From Engraulis encrasicolus (lineage: Eukaryota > Chordata > Actinopteri > Clupeiformes > Engraulidae), in the NCBI RefSeq assembly GCF_034702125.1, contig NC_085869.1, positions 14,935,544 through 14,999,543 of the forward strand: a stretch of DNA of 64,000 nucleotides, given 5' to 3'. The translations under genes and the position numbers were made by a program. Of the stretch, positions 42,291-54,293 are shown piece by piece (position 1 is the first letter of the stretch; every line of letters starts with the position of its first letter). The notes below the pieces were generated by a model that was not told where the DNA came from, did not search any database, and saw only the letters and a list, made by a program, of their open reading frames with translations.

Positions 42291-42767
42291 TATACCTGAC
42301 CTGGCATATCATTGCTGTGAGGGACAAGGAAGGGTTCAAAAGAGCTGACCATGATGGCACTTCATAGCAACAGAGATGCTTTATTCATCTCAAAGGAAAT
42401 GGTATACTTCTCTTCACTGTCTTTTCTCAACCCGATGTGAAATGTGATCCTTGAGACATGACGGGTGTCTAAAAGAGAATGCAAACAGAGGCAAAGTTCA
42501 GCAAGGTCTGCTATATATCTGTTTTAGCAAACCACAGATTATGTTTGAGGTTTCAGTTTTTTTGCCGCACATTTAAGGTAATCCAAGAGGTGCATTTTGG
42601 TCTCAGACACAAACTCATCTAAGTGCTTTGTTTAACATTAAAACTGGCACGCTGGCAGGCATGTGATGCGTGGACGTAGACCACGGGCCGGTCCGCTGAG
42701 AGCGCTGGAAAATGTCTGGGGGTCCGATGACTCATCGTTTTTAAAACTCTGGGCTCTCAGGAAAGAT
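42291..42767. other. non-coding, no gene seen
   Basis: Nothing recognised. Confidence 0.3.
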
Positions 42768-42782
42768 GGAGAGAGAGAGAGA

Positions 42783-42834
<52 letters not shown>
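42768..42834. repeat. (GA)n microsatellite
   Basis: About 65 bp of GA with one GGGA interruption. Confidence 0.97.
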
Positions 42835-42838
<4 letters not shown>

Positions 42839-43326
42839 CGCACAGCGCGGTGGCCAAAGAAAACCGACCTGAGTTCACGGTCCAAAATTACAGGCTCTGG
42901 CTACCGGTACACCATTTTTTCCCTCCCTTTTTTAGGTGAGTTTTCCCAGCATAGTTTGTGTCCACTCATTCTCTAGACGGACAGGGTCGATGCCAAAGGA
43001 AACAGAGGGCAGCAAAGAGTGACCACGGCTAAGCTATCCTGTGGCAAAGCGTTCCTCCTCCGATGGCGATGCTCTCCTTCTGGACGTCGCGTTGCCATCA
43101 TCACTAAGCCACAGGTTCTGCCGAAATGGATACAATCATGATAATAAAAAAACTTTTTTTTCCTGAAGCAGTGGTTCCCAACTAGGGACACATGTAGCAC
43201 CAGTCATACACAAGCACATTGCAGGGAGTATGATGAATCATATAATGATAACAAATACAGTATATGGAATATACTACACTGGGATACATGATCTATAGCA
43301 TGCCAAAGAGGCTTAGGGGGTACGCA
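42835..43326. other. non-coding; hAT-like end fragment
   Basis: CAGTGGTTCCCAACTAGGGA at about 43170 looks like one end of an hAT element, but no partner end was found. Confidence 0.35.
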
Positions 43327-43606
43327 CAGAGCCAAATTAACGCACAGGCTAGATATGGCTGCAGCCTAGGGGCCCCCACCTGCCAGGGGGGTCCTGATTG
43401 GACAAAGTGGGGTAAAAAAAAAAAACAGTAATTGTAGAATTGTGACGAGATGCAGAATTGAAAAGCTAGTCTGCTGTTGAGTTTGAGTTTTCAATTATAT
43501 TATTATGACGCCATATACTTAATTTTAATGCAGAATTTGTCTTTTGCTGGGGCCTAATAGCAACCTTTAAAGTCTAAGCGCCCCATGCCATTTTAATCCG
43601 GCCCTC
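43327..43606. mobile_element. hAT-type MITE (family Q, copy 2)
   Basis: A perfect 8-bp duplication GGTACGCA (43319-43326 and 43607-43614) bounds 280 bp. The ends CAGAGCCAAATTAACG and (inverted) GAGGGCCGGATTAAAATG match the element at 20362 in length and in the TAGGGGCCC block. Confidence 0.9.
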
Positions 43607-43614
43607 GGTACGCA

Positions 43615-44922
43615 AGGCAAAAAGGTCTTGATACACTGTTCTTCACAGTATGGCTGTTCTGCAAATGGACTCTGAAGAGATCCAGCCATGTCCTATTATT
43701 GTAGACTTTTTAAAACGGTGCCCAAAGGAAACATTTTTCACAATGATGGGGTCTCTTGTGGAAGAGTCGTGTCATATCCGCCCAATTGACTTCCAGACAA
43801 AAACAGTGGGGATGCCAGAGCATGTCAACGTGCATTGACAAGGAGAGGAAGCAAGATTAAAATAAAAATAAACAAAAACCCCTCTCTATTGTCGCCACTG
43901 TATCTAAAAAGTGGATGATTTTTTTTTTCTAACAATGGCCCGCTGTATTATTTGTTATAAGAGCCAAACAGGAATTATTTGCTCTTAACACCGCATGTCT
44001 TGCACAGAAATCATTTTAACCATGTCAGTAAATACCGCATTTCATTTTTTGCATCATGTTCATTGCTTTACATGGTATATGGTACTGGATTTATGTACAT
44101 ATAATAAATGTACTTAAATTTATATGATCAGTGTGGTAAACCACCCATTTCAGTGTCCAGTGACAGAAAATAGTTCCTCATTTGCACTTGAGTGTCCACA
44201 ATAATAGAACCACATAAATTATTCCAAACTATTCTAAACTCTCTAAATAACCAGTAACCAGAGCTCATAGTAATCTGAAATACAAACAGGGGTTTCAGCC
44301 ATTGTAGGGCAAACTTCTGTAGACTTTACTTTGGTCCCGTCATCATGCCTTTCTCTGTATCCTTCCCCCAGCCATGTAAACAGGCCTGCGGACGTGTTTA
44401 CACAGGAGACGGGTCTTTATAGCGTCTGTCCAATAAAAAGCAAGGACCTGTCAGGGCAGAATGAAGGCCTTGATATATGGATGACATCTGACAAAATAAA
44501 TCCTTGGATAGGTGTCTGGACTAATAGGCACCTATTCTCTCTCCGAGTAAAACAAACAAAGAATAAAAGAAGCATTTTTTCAAAAGGTGTTGTTTACGGA
44601 AGGCTGTCTTTCAGAGAAGCATTTCAGATAATTCCTGTGTATTGTTTTTTTTTTTAACATCAGCCGTCGGATCAGCCATCATAATTTGCCGTACATAACA
44701 TTCAGTTATGGATGGTAGTACACTTTATTTGTTGACTAACAATGTTTGACAAAGCGCTGGGGTTTGCCAAGACATCCTGTGGTTTGACGTCTGTCACCAC
44801 GGTTGGTTGGACGAACCCAGCAACAGGCCTCAGGGGGTAACCGACCGAACGAGCTCCTCACTGGCTTTCCGAAGAAGCAGCAGACCCCTCAGGTTGAGTT
44901 CTGCTGTGCTGTGCCGTGGAGT
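43615..44922. other. non-coding, no gene seen
   Basis: AT-rich. Short open frames lack any supporting signal. Confidence 0.3.
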
Positions 44923-45064
44923 CAGTAACAGAACAATTGCACACCGGGCCCCAGGGCAAAACACTGATAGGGGTCCCCATACCCCCACCACCAATATGGG
45001 AGGGCCCAAGGGCACATGTCCTGTTTGCCCTCCCCCACCCCCCGCCCCTACAGCTCCGCCCCTG
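44923..45064. mobile_element. hAT-type MITE, CAGGGGCGGAGC family (copy 2)
   Basis: Flanks CGTGGAGT and TGTGGAGT (44915-44922, 45065-45072; 7 of 8) bound 142 bp ending CAGCTCCGCCCCTG, the same end as the element at 38774. Confidence 0.75.
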
Positions 45065-45072
45065 TGTGGAGT

Positions 45073-45923
45073 CAACTACTGATGTTGTTTACGCTGCTGG
45101 GGCTCGATGCTGCGGTCCGTCTGCTGCCCAAGTCTCGTGCTCATTGCGGATTACACTCCTCCCCCTCCACCCCACCCTCCATCTTCTCCGACTGGAACAT
45201 TTTGAGACTTCTAGTGATGTGGTTTTCCGCGGCTATTGTTCCAAGACTTCTTCAGTGTTTGAAGAGATCTTTCGTAGAAAGGCTCAATTACACTGTGGTC
45301 TTTATGCAGAGTTTATCTGTGAATTGGAAGGTAGACTTTCTTCATGTGTAATGACTTGTTTCTCTCTTTCTCTCTCTCTCTCTCTCTTTCTCTGTTTAAG
45401 CCTGCGAGCAGCTGCTCAACTCTCACTCCCCCCCATCTCCCTGTTTGGTCTGTGTTGAGGGGGGAAAAAGACACTCTCCTGATGGAGACTTAATGTCTGT
45501 AACACCACAGCTATAAACTAAGGCGTGTTGTAAGTAACTCTGCAGACATTTTTCCACGTTTTTTGACTTTTGTTGTTGTTATTTTGTGTTGCTTTACTAT
45601 TCCACCAGCCTTCTGTATGATGGAACAGCAAACAAAAATGGATTGTTTGTTTGTTTTGCGTATCCCTGTATTTACTCTGCCCGAAAACACTGAGAAAATG
45701 TTTATCACAGAAGGTTGCGATAAAGTTTACAGCTCCAACTCCATGTTTTTCAGCATCTGACTTTGTCCTCACCATTTTTTTGTATGAAGGAGGTTGGCCT
45801 TGGACTCAGGAGCTGTTTTTGAGAATACACATGCACACGTGCAGCAGGAGCCTAGCCTTGGAGGTCTCTCACTACATCTGCACAGTCAATTATGCCGCGT
45901 CAAGTCAACACTTAGACTTAGAG
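45073..45923. other. non-coding, no gene seen
   Basis: A short CT tract at about 45360-45392. No exon supported. Confidence 0.3.
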
Positions 45924-46153
45924 CAATGTTTCTCAAACTGTTTTGAACAAACGCCCCATAAGCCTTCCAACGCCCCCTTGACCTCATCATAAGACTGCCA
46001 ATGCCCCCCTCCCCCTTTGTGTTAATAAATAAAATGGACTAATGCCCCACAATGGCAATTAAGCACCTCCCCCTCTTAGATGTCTTCTCAATGCCCCTCG
46101 AGGGCTCCCTAACGCCCCCTGGAGGACCGCAGAGCCCCCGCTGAGAAACACTA
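45924..46153. mobile_element. hAT-like MITE, TTCTCAAC family (copy 2)
   Basis: CAATGTTTCTCAAAC at the left and CTGAGAAACACTA at the right are inverted. Flanking 8-mers ACTTAGAG and ACTTAGTC match at 6 of 8. The interior aligns with the copy at 27969. Confidence 0.8.
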
Positions 46154-46161
46154 ACTTAGTC

Positions 46162-46820
46162 GAATTTAACGCTCACAGTACTGGTCCTACTACTCAATAA
46201 ATTGTGGAGTTAACACTGCACAATATGGTGTATGATGAGGCTCAGCTCTTTGGAAATAAAGGATTATGATTTTCATTATAAGAACATGTATATTATTAGG
46301 GGGGAAAAAACAAGAAAAATATGTACATTGGTTGGAATGGACCCTGTTCGGTCACACACCCTGGTGAGTATCGTAGGACCAACACGTTGGTCATTTTCCT
46401 AATGCATCAGCCCATTAATTAAGAACCTCTCGACTGTTTTAAATCCACTTGAGAGCTTGCACCTGGGACCTTTTGATTTGTTGCAATGGTTGGAATCGAT
46501 AGCATCTTGCATGACATTCAAACCAATCCAAATTTGAATGGCTATACATGGGTTCCCTGTGTTTGTAAACACAATGTTAAGAGGAGGGAAAAGACACTGG
46601 CAGCCAACCACGTGAGCTAATTTTTTGACCGACAGCTGTTTCCAACAATCAGAGGTTGAGTTGTGCGCAGATAGGTTTGCGCAGTCAGGTTAAAACAAGC
46701 ATTTCGAACCCATGTATTCTTCAGCCCTAATTCAACAATCCAACACTCAACATTGTCTCTCTGAATGTTGGATCAACACTGAACATTTTTAGTGTGTTGG
46801 AGATTAGAGTGTGTTCATAG
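46162..46820. other. non-coding, no gene seen
   Basis: Contains GAGTTAACACTGCACA (46211) and GGATCAACACTGAACA (46768), which echo the short MITE at 20694, but no full copy is defined. Confidence 0.3.
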
Positions 46821-47086
46821 CAGGGGTGGGGAACCGTTTTCATTCGAGGGCCACTTAAAATTGTATTAAGTCAAGGGCTGTTCTACGAACACAAACCAGG
46901 ACTTCCCCCTGCACTTTAGGCCTTTATTGAAGGTGGCTACCTTAACAAAAGAGCCCACCTTCACTGGACCCCCTGAAAAAAACGTAATTGTATTGCAAAT
47001 GTAATTTCACATATTTCATGTGAAACTGCATAACATTGAAATTATATCGGCTGCCAGATAAGACGACCTCAGGTTCCCCACCCCTG
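46821..47086. mobile_element. hAT-type MITE with CAGGGGTGGGGAACC ends
   Basis: CAGGGGTGGGGAACCG and its inverse GGTTCCCCACCCCTG bound 266 bp. This end sequence is typical of vertebrate hAT (Charlie-like) elements. The flanks GTTCATAG and GTTTGTAG match at 6 of 8. Confidence 0.88.
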
Positions 47087-47098
47087 GTTTGTAGTGTG

Positions 47099-47335
47099 TT
47101 AGGGCAGCCATGGTGTAGGAACTAGGGAGTTGCCCTGTAGATCACAGGGTTGCAGGTTCAATCCTCACCCTTACCACCACTCCCTTTCTCCCTCCATGGT
47201 TGAAGTGCCCCTTGAGCAAGGCACTTATTCCCACACTGCTCCAGGGACCGTAACCAATACCCTGTGAATAACTAAGTTAGTTTGGATATTAAAAAAAAAC
47301 GTCAGCTAAATGTCATGCAATGTAATTAGAAAGAC
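47099..47335 (+). mobile_element. tRNA-derived SINE (family B)
   Basis: A tRNA-like head with GGTTGCAGGTTCAATCC (B box near 47150) precedes CCCTTGAGCAAGGCAC, CTGCTCCAGGGACCG and a tail near CGTCAGCTAAATGTCATG. This body and tail are common in fish SINEs that share a LINE 3' end. The tail recurs at 51240-51290. Confidence 0.8.
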
Positions 47336-49296
<1,961 letters not shown>

Positions 49297-49379
49297 TGAC
49301 ACAGTTGCTGCTACTTCATGCCTGTTACTTGAATGACTGTACTGGAAAACTAGCTACCAACTAGTTGTAAATACTGCAC

Positions 49380-49745
49380 ATTACAAATTGCTTACTTTAT
49401 ATTTATTATTATTCAAATGCTTCTATCACCATACCAGAATCGTCACAATGGGACATAGGCCTAACTGGAATGCAAAACACTACCTCTTTTTAATATATGT
49501 TCTATGTATGTCTGCTGTTGCTCAGTCTTGCACTTTATATGTCTGTATGGGTATTGTACAGGTACTCTGGGTGTAACGTATGTAGGCTATACTGTCTATG
49601 TCTAATTGTCTAGTTCCACACCTAGAGTATAGAGTCTATGTCTGTCTGCATGGGAAAATAAGAAAAGTAATTTCAATTATTTGTATGACCAGCGCATGTA
49701 AAGAAATTGACAATAAAACTGACTTGACTTGACTTGACTTGACTT
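49380..49745 (+). mobile_element. LINE 3' end with (GACTT)n tail
   Basis: The segment ends ATTTGTATGACCAGCGCATG, then AAAGAAATTGACAATAAAAC and about five TGACT units. This layout is common for 3' ends of fish non-LTR retrotransposons. The left boundary is uncertain and no reverse transcriptase frame remains. Confidence 0.65.
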
Positions 49746-50053
49746 AACTGTACACTGGACATTCTGTGGTACATACCGTAGCGTAGTAGACAACATGTAT
49801 TGAGGGGCTTCATTTTGTGGTTAAAAAAAATATTATGTGACATCTACGCTGTCGCCGTAGTTCACCCATACCTGCACCTTCACCAACAGCCGCCCTTTGA
49901 AATTGGGGCCCACACCACGCACGGCCCCAGGGGTTGCTAAACAGCCGCAGCTTGATAACTAGCAAGCCCATGGTGGAGGGGGAGTGTCTGAGACACGCTG
50001 CAAAACAAATGACTTCCGTCTCTCTTTGCACTCTTGCCCTGGTGGTCTCGTAG

Positions 50054-50602
50054 CAGTGTTAATTTCGTCAACCATGACTATGACTAAAATATTTCGTCAA
50101 AGCCCTTTTTTGATTTTCGTCATTTAGACTAAGACTAAGACTAAATTGGGAAGGCAATGACTAAAATATGACTAAGACTAAAATTGATTTTCGTCATTGT
50201 GACTAAGACTAAGACTTAAGTTTAAAACTGCTGACTAAATTAACACTGGTGTCATATAAAATGGAGAAAAAGAGAACCAGTGTGTGAAGACGTTTCATTC
50301 TGCACAGTGTGATATATGTTAAAAAGAGAAGCAGTGTGCGGAGAAGGTTTATGCTGTACAGTCAATGATATATGTTAAAAAGAGAAGCCGTGTGTGGAGA
50401 AGTTCTATTATGTACAGTGTTGACTAAAATGACTAAAATGACAAAAAATTGACTAAGACTAAAATTGATTTTCGTCATTTAGACAAAAATTAAGACTAAA
50501 TTGGGAAGGCAATGACTAAAATATGACTAAGACTAAAATTGATTTTCGTCATTGTGACTAAGACTAAGACTAAATAAAAAAAAGCTGACAAAATTAACAC
50601 TG
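50054..50602. mobile_element. hAT-type element with internal tandem repeats
   Basis: A perfect 8-bp duplication TCTCGTAG (50046-50053 and 50603-50610) bounds 549 bp with ends CAGTGTTAATTTCGTC and AAATTAACACTG. The interior is largely ACTAAGACTAAAATTGATTT and CGTCATTGTGACTAAG text in two blocks around a 55-bp unit (AAAAAGAGAA at 50267, 50321 and 50377). Confidence 0.9.
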
Positions 50603-50627
50603 TCTCGTAGCAGCAGACACTCATGAG

Positions 50628-50842
50628 TAGTGTTTCTCAACGGGGGCTCTACAGACCCCCAGGGGACGTTGGGGAGACCTTGAGGGGCGTTGAGAGGGAT
50701 ACATTTGAAGGGGGGCGGTCGTGCATAGTGGCCATTTGGGAGCATTAGTCAATTTTACTATTTTAATACAAAGGGGGGCATTGTCAGGTTTAAGATGAGG
50801 TCCAGGGGGCGTTTGCTCAACAAAAAAAGTTGAGAACTGCTG
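50628..50842. mobile_element. hAT-like MITE, TTCTCAAC family (copy 3, inverted)
   Basis: TAGTGTTTCTCAACG and GTTGAGAACTGCTG are the inverted ends. The flanks CTCATGAG and CTGTTGAG match at 6 of 8. The interior is the inverse of the copy at 45924. It begins only 26 bp after the preceding hAT element. Confidence 0.75.
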
Positions 50843-51082
50843 CTGTTGAGACTAGAGCCCTTTAATCTCCTGAGACCCCCAGTTCCGAGTTCAGCATGGC
50901 CCCGCCCTGGGGGCTACACACCATGCCATCTCACATTCTAGCCCAGACAGTGTTTACATCCCAGAGGACAGATGACATAGGCCAGCTGAAGCGCAGAGGG
51001 AAACACGTAGTAGCCTACATGTATAGGGCTGGTCCAGAAAAAAAAGCCCTGATCTCATACAGTAACGCTGCCTTGCCTGTAT

Positions 51083-51188
51083 TACATTACATTACATTAC
51101 ATTGCATTGCATTTGGCGGACGCTTTATAACCAAAGCGACTTTCAAAAGAGGACATAATCATAGCCACCATCACAAGCAAATATAAAG
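51083..51188 (-). mobile_element. retroposed fragment with (TAATG)n tail
   Basis: A 9-bp duplication TGCCTGTAT (51074-51082 and 51189-51197) bounds 106 bp. On the minus strand it reads AAGTCGCTTTGG...GCGTCCGCCAAATGCAATG and a TAATG tail, the common LINE/SINE tail of fish genomes. Confidence 0.8.
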
Positions 51189-51197
51189 TGCCTGTAT

Positions 51198-51300
51198 GCT
51201 TTGTATTTACCCTCGGGTTGTATACGGCTGATTATGTCTCAATTTTTAAGTTGCTTTGGATAAAAATGTCTGCTAAATGTAATGTAATCCAATAATGTAA
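51198..51300 (+). mobile_element. SINE/LINE tail fragment
   Basis: AAGTTGCTTTGGATAAAAAT followed by GTCTGCTAAATGTAATGTAA is the same tail as in the previous element, in the opposite direction, so the two form a head-to-head pair. Confidence 0.65.
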
Positions 51301-53432
51301 TGAACGTGTGCCACCAGTAGATTACCTTTGGATTTGGAATTCAGAAAGTTGCTTGCTGTATGATACCACAACTTGTTCACATTTGGTTGGTTTGTGGAGA
51401 ATAGGAAAACTGTGCTTATGGGAAGGATTGTGGTTTAAAAGACAAGATTCTTAGTCTGACCTTTCTACAAACTAAAGTCAATTGTTCAACAGTACACATA
51501 TGTTTTTCCTGTAATGTGACTTACTCGTCCCATTTGGCTCATTTGGTTTTTCTTTTCTAAAACTTGGCAGCCCTTTAGTGTAAGTCATGTCACCAGGGAC
51601 CCTGTAACCTTGGAAACTTGGATTAATATACTCCAGCATGAGCACTTTTCATGCGATACACAATCCAAATATATAATAACAAGTAGGCTAAAGGCAGCAA
51701 AGCAACTCTGATTTATTGTTATGACAGAATAAACTACTATAGCAAATGTATTATTTGTATGTTTACTGCTACGGGTCTGTTTTGTCAATGCACTATAGTA
51801 AAATAAAGCTGATACAAGTCACTTATGTGGTGCTATTACCAAAATGGGCAGAATAAAAACAAGTATTTCATCAGACAAATGAAGTACCTATATGGAAAGT
51901 TGTAAGTAGAACCCAGCTCTAATTCTCTTTCTTCACAAACTCAAGTCATGTCCCTTCCGTGGTTACTTTTTGACTTTACATTTGTGGCACAACAGCGCCA
52001 CCCGCTGGCTCTCTTGTGTACTGCACATAGAGTAACCTAACCAATGTAGGGGTTGGTGGGGGACGTGGGACGGTGTCAAGTTTATGTTTAAAATTGTATT
52101 TCCGTAGCAATAATACAACGCTCGAGCCCTGTCATTAAATTAACCCAAATGTAGAAGGAAATAAGGTTCTCAAACTGTTTGGTAATATTTTGTTAGACTT
52201 GTGTTTATCACATTTGTGAAATGCATAAAATACACCGATCGGTCATAATATTTTTGAGCAATTTTTCACACCGTGTAGAACCAACTTAAGAAAAATCTGT
52301 TTTGCAGTATTTCTTGAATCCGATTATGCTTGGAGATGGAGAGTGGGGCTTTCTTGCTGGAATCTTTCGCAACAGCTGCTGTCAAACATGGCCACATGGA
52401 GAGAGGAGAGGTTGCAGAGGAAATCTCAAGGATTCTTGTGGGTGGTCATCGGGCTGGGGCCAAATGGAGGGCTGCCCAGGTCTCTCAAAACCCTGACAGG
52501 GGTGTCGGAGTTCAGGCCTTCAGGCCTTCAGGCCTTGGCTCACTTACTTCTAAATTCAGCCGGTGAAGCTTGTAAACAACAGGCCTGAGAACAGTGACAC
52601 TGCTATTACGGAACTAGTGAGAAGTACACTTTGTAACTGACTTTACTTTAGTTTCCGGCAATGTCGCACATACTAAATTTGCTAAAGAACATTTTTTTTG
52701 CACCATTCAGTTTTGGACGGGTGCGCTGGTAGTAACTACTTATAAGTTCATGGTTCAAAGTAGTAACCAGAAGTCAATAACCATTAGGCCTACAAATGCA
52801 TTTTATTAACTCACAACATTTCAGACCTTCAGACCTTATTCAGGTGAGTTTCCCCAGAATAATGTTGGATCTGCTGGTCTTCTGTGGAAAATTATGTCAA
52901 ATCTGACCCCTAGGGTATTTGGCCTTTGCTCAGATTTCAGCAGCACCATTTGCTCATGCAGTCAACCATGATAAATCAGCACTGACGTAAATATAATGGC
53001 CACGTTGCAATAAATGCAGGTGCAGAGCTGTAGGGTTCACGGTCTCCATGAACTTCTTAAGCTCTCTACTGCAATCCAAGAATACATTTCTCAAAAGCGT
53101 TGTTGTTAGCCAGTTAGCAACTTCTGTAGTTGCCAATGGGAAATTGCACTGCAAACAACAAAGTGGCTAATGTAATGAGCAAATATGGTTTCGAGAAATG
53201 CACCCCAGACTCCATAGCACTGAAACCCCTAAACAAACAACGAAAATGAATGATGAGATGAAAGATGGGATATTCCCATGAGTGTGCATATTCAGGCAGG
53301 GACTTGAATAGGGTTTAAGGATGAGTATGATCTAAATAAATACAGCTGCTGGCAAATGTTCTCAGAGAAAAAGAGCATGGCATAAAGATGACCATTAAAA
53401 AATGTTGAAAGCAGAAAGCACACTCACAATTT

Positions 53433-53434
<2 letters not shown>
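51301..53434. other. 2.1-kb non-coding stretch with one uncertain open frame
   Basis: Apart from the open frame at 52330, only short motifs are seen (three CAGGCCTT units at 52514-52540). Confidence 0.35.
52330..52566 (+). CDS. unidentified open frame, 78 residues (doubtful)
   Basis: The frame begins MEMESGAFLLESF and has a charged, helix-like stretch (MERGEVAEEISRILVGG) before a low-complexity end produced by CAGGCCTT repeats. A splice-acceptor-like TTTTGCAG lies about 20 bases upstream, so it could be an internal exon, but no partner exon or donor was found. All three + frames are open across this stretch, which weakens the case. No family is recognised. It is listed as the most protein-like unassigned frame of the gene-poor interval. 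Confidence 0.12.
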   Translation: MEMESGAFLLESFATAAVKHGHMERGEVAEEISRILVGGHRAGAKWRAAQVSQNPDRGVGVQAFRPSGLGSLTSKFSR

Positions 53435-53502
<68 letters not shown>

Positions 53503-53506
53503 AAGC

Positions 53507-53587
<81 letters not shown>
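53435..53587. repeat. (GT)n then (GA)n compound microsatellite
   Basis: About 67 bp of GT and about 77 bp of GA are separated by GCAAGCAAT. Confidence 0.98.
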
Positions 53588-53589
<2 letters not shown>

Positions 53590-53714
53590 TGAATAGAATA
53601 GATGCCAGGCTTTATGCTATTGGAGATTATGTTGTACTGTTATGACATTGCTATTATACAGCCAATTGAAATCATTTAAATACAGCTGTTGGAACTGAAC
53701 TTTATAATCTACAC

Positions 53715-53716
<2 letters not shown>

Positions 53717-53782
<66 letters not shown>
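53717..53782. repeat. (GT)n microsatellite downstream of fkbp7
   Basis: About 65 bp of pure GT starts about 345 bases past the fkbp7 stop codon. It would be (CA)n in the fkbp7 transcript if the 3'UTR reaches this far. No clear AATAAA for fkbp7 was found nearby. Confidence 0.97.
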
Positions 53783-53785
<3 letters not shown>

Positions 53786-54128
53786 TGATGTCTCTTTTTT
53801 TGTAATTTGGGGACTAAGAGGAATGTTTTGTGAGGTGGATGAGGATGACAAGTTTGTGTTGAGGTTGTGATAGGGAACAGTTCTTTGTCTTTTTTTTCTC
53901 CTTGGCAACAATGATGTACTGACGGCTCTGTAATAATTTGACACTTGGTCCAATAAAGGACTTTTTAAACCTCTTCGGATGCTAGAGAAAATGAGAAAAA
54001 ATACAAAGAGGCCCAAATAAGTTGTACAACGAAAAGTGGTATTCTGGTTGTGAATCTGTGCAATTATGACATTGGCAACAACAAAAAAAGAACAAAACAA
54101 AACTAGAGTGTTCTCATTCGAATAGCTG

Positions 54129-54293
54129 TTATAGCTCATCATGTCCATAGACGTTGTACTCTTTCACAGACAGCGCTCCATCTTTGTCCTTATCGTCCCT
54201 GCGCAACACGTCCTTGGCCACTCCATCATAGAAGATCTCCTCTTTAGTCTTGCCTGTGTTCTTCAAATCTTGTGACTTCAGGTAGGCTTTGAT
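54129..54293 (-). CDS. fkbp7: fkbp7 exon 4 (last coding exon)
   Basis: 165 bases after a TGCTGCAG acceptor encode 54 residues: IKAYLK, a linker helix, the second EF-hand and the HDEL end with a TAA stop. Confidence 0.96.
   Translation of the reverse strand: MKAYLKSQDLKNTGKTKEEIFYDGVAKDVLRRDDKDKDGALSVKEYNVYGHDEL

Noticed and set aside
43650..43838. 62-residue + frame beginning MAVLQMDSEEIQPC
   Set aside because: Looks protein-like at the start, but short, isolated and without splice context.
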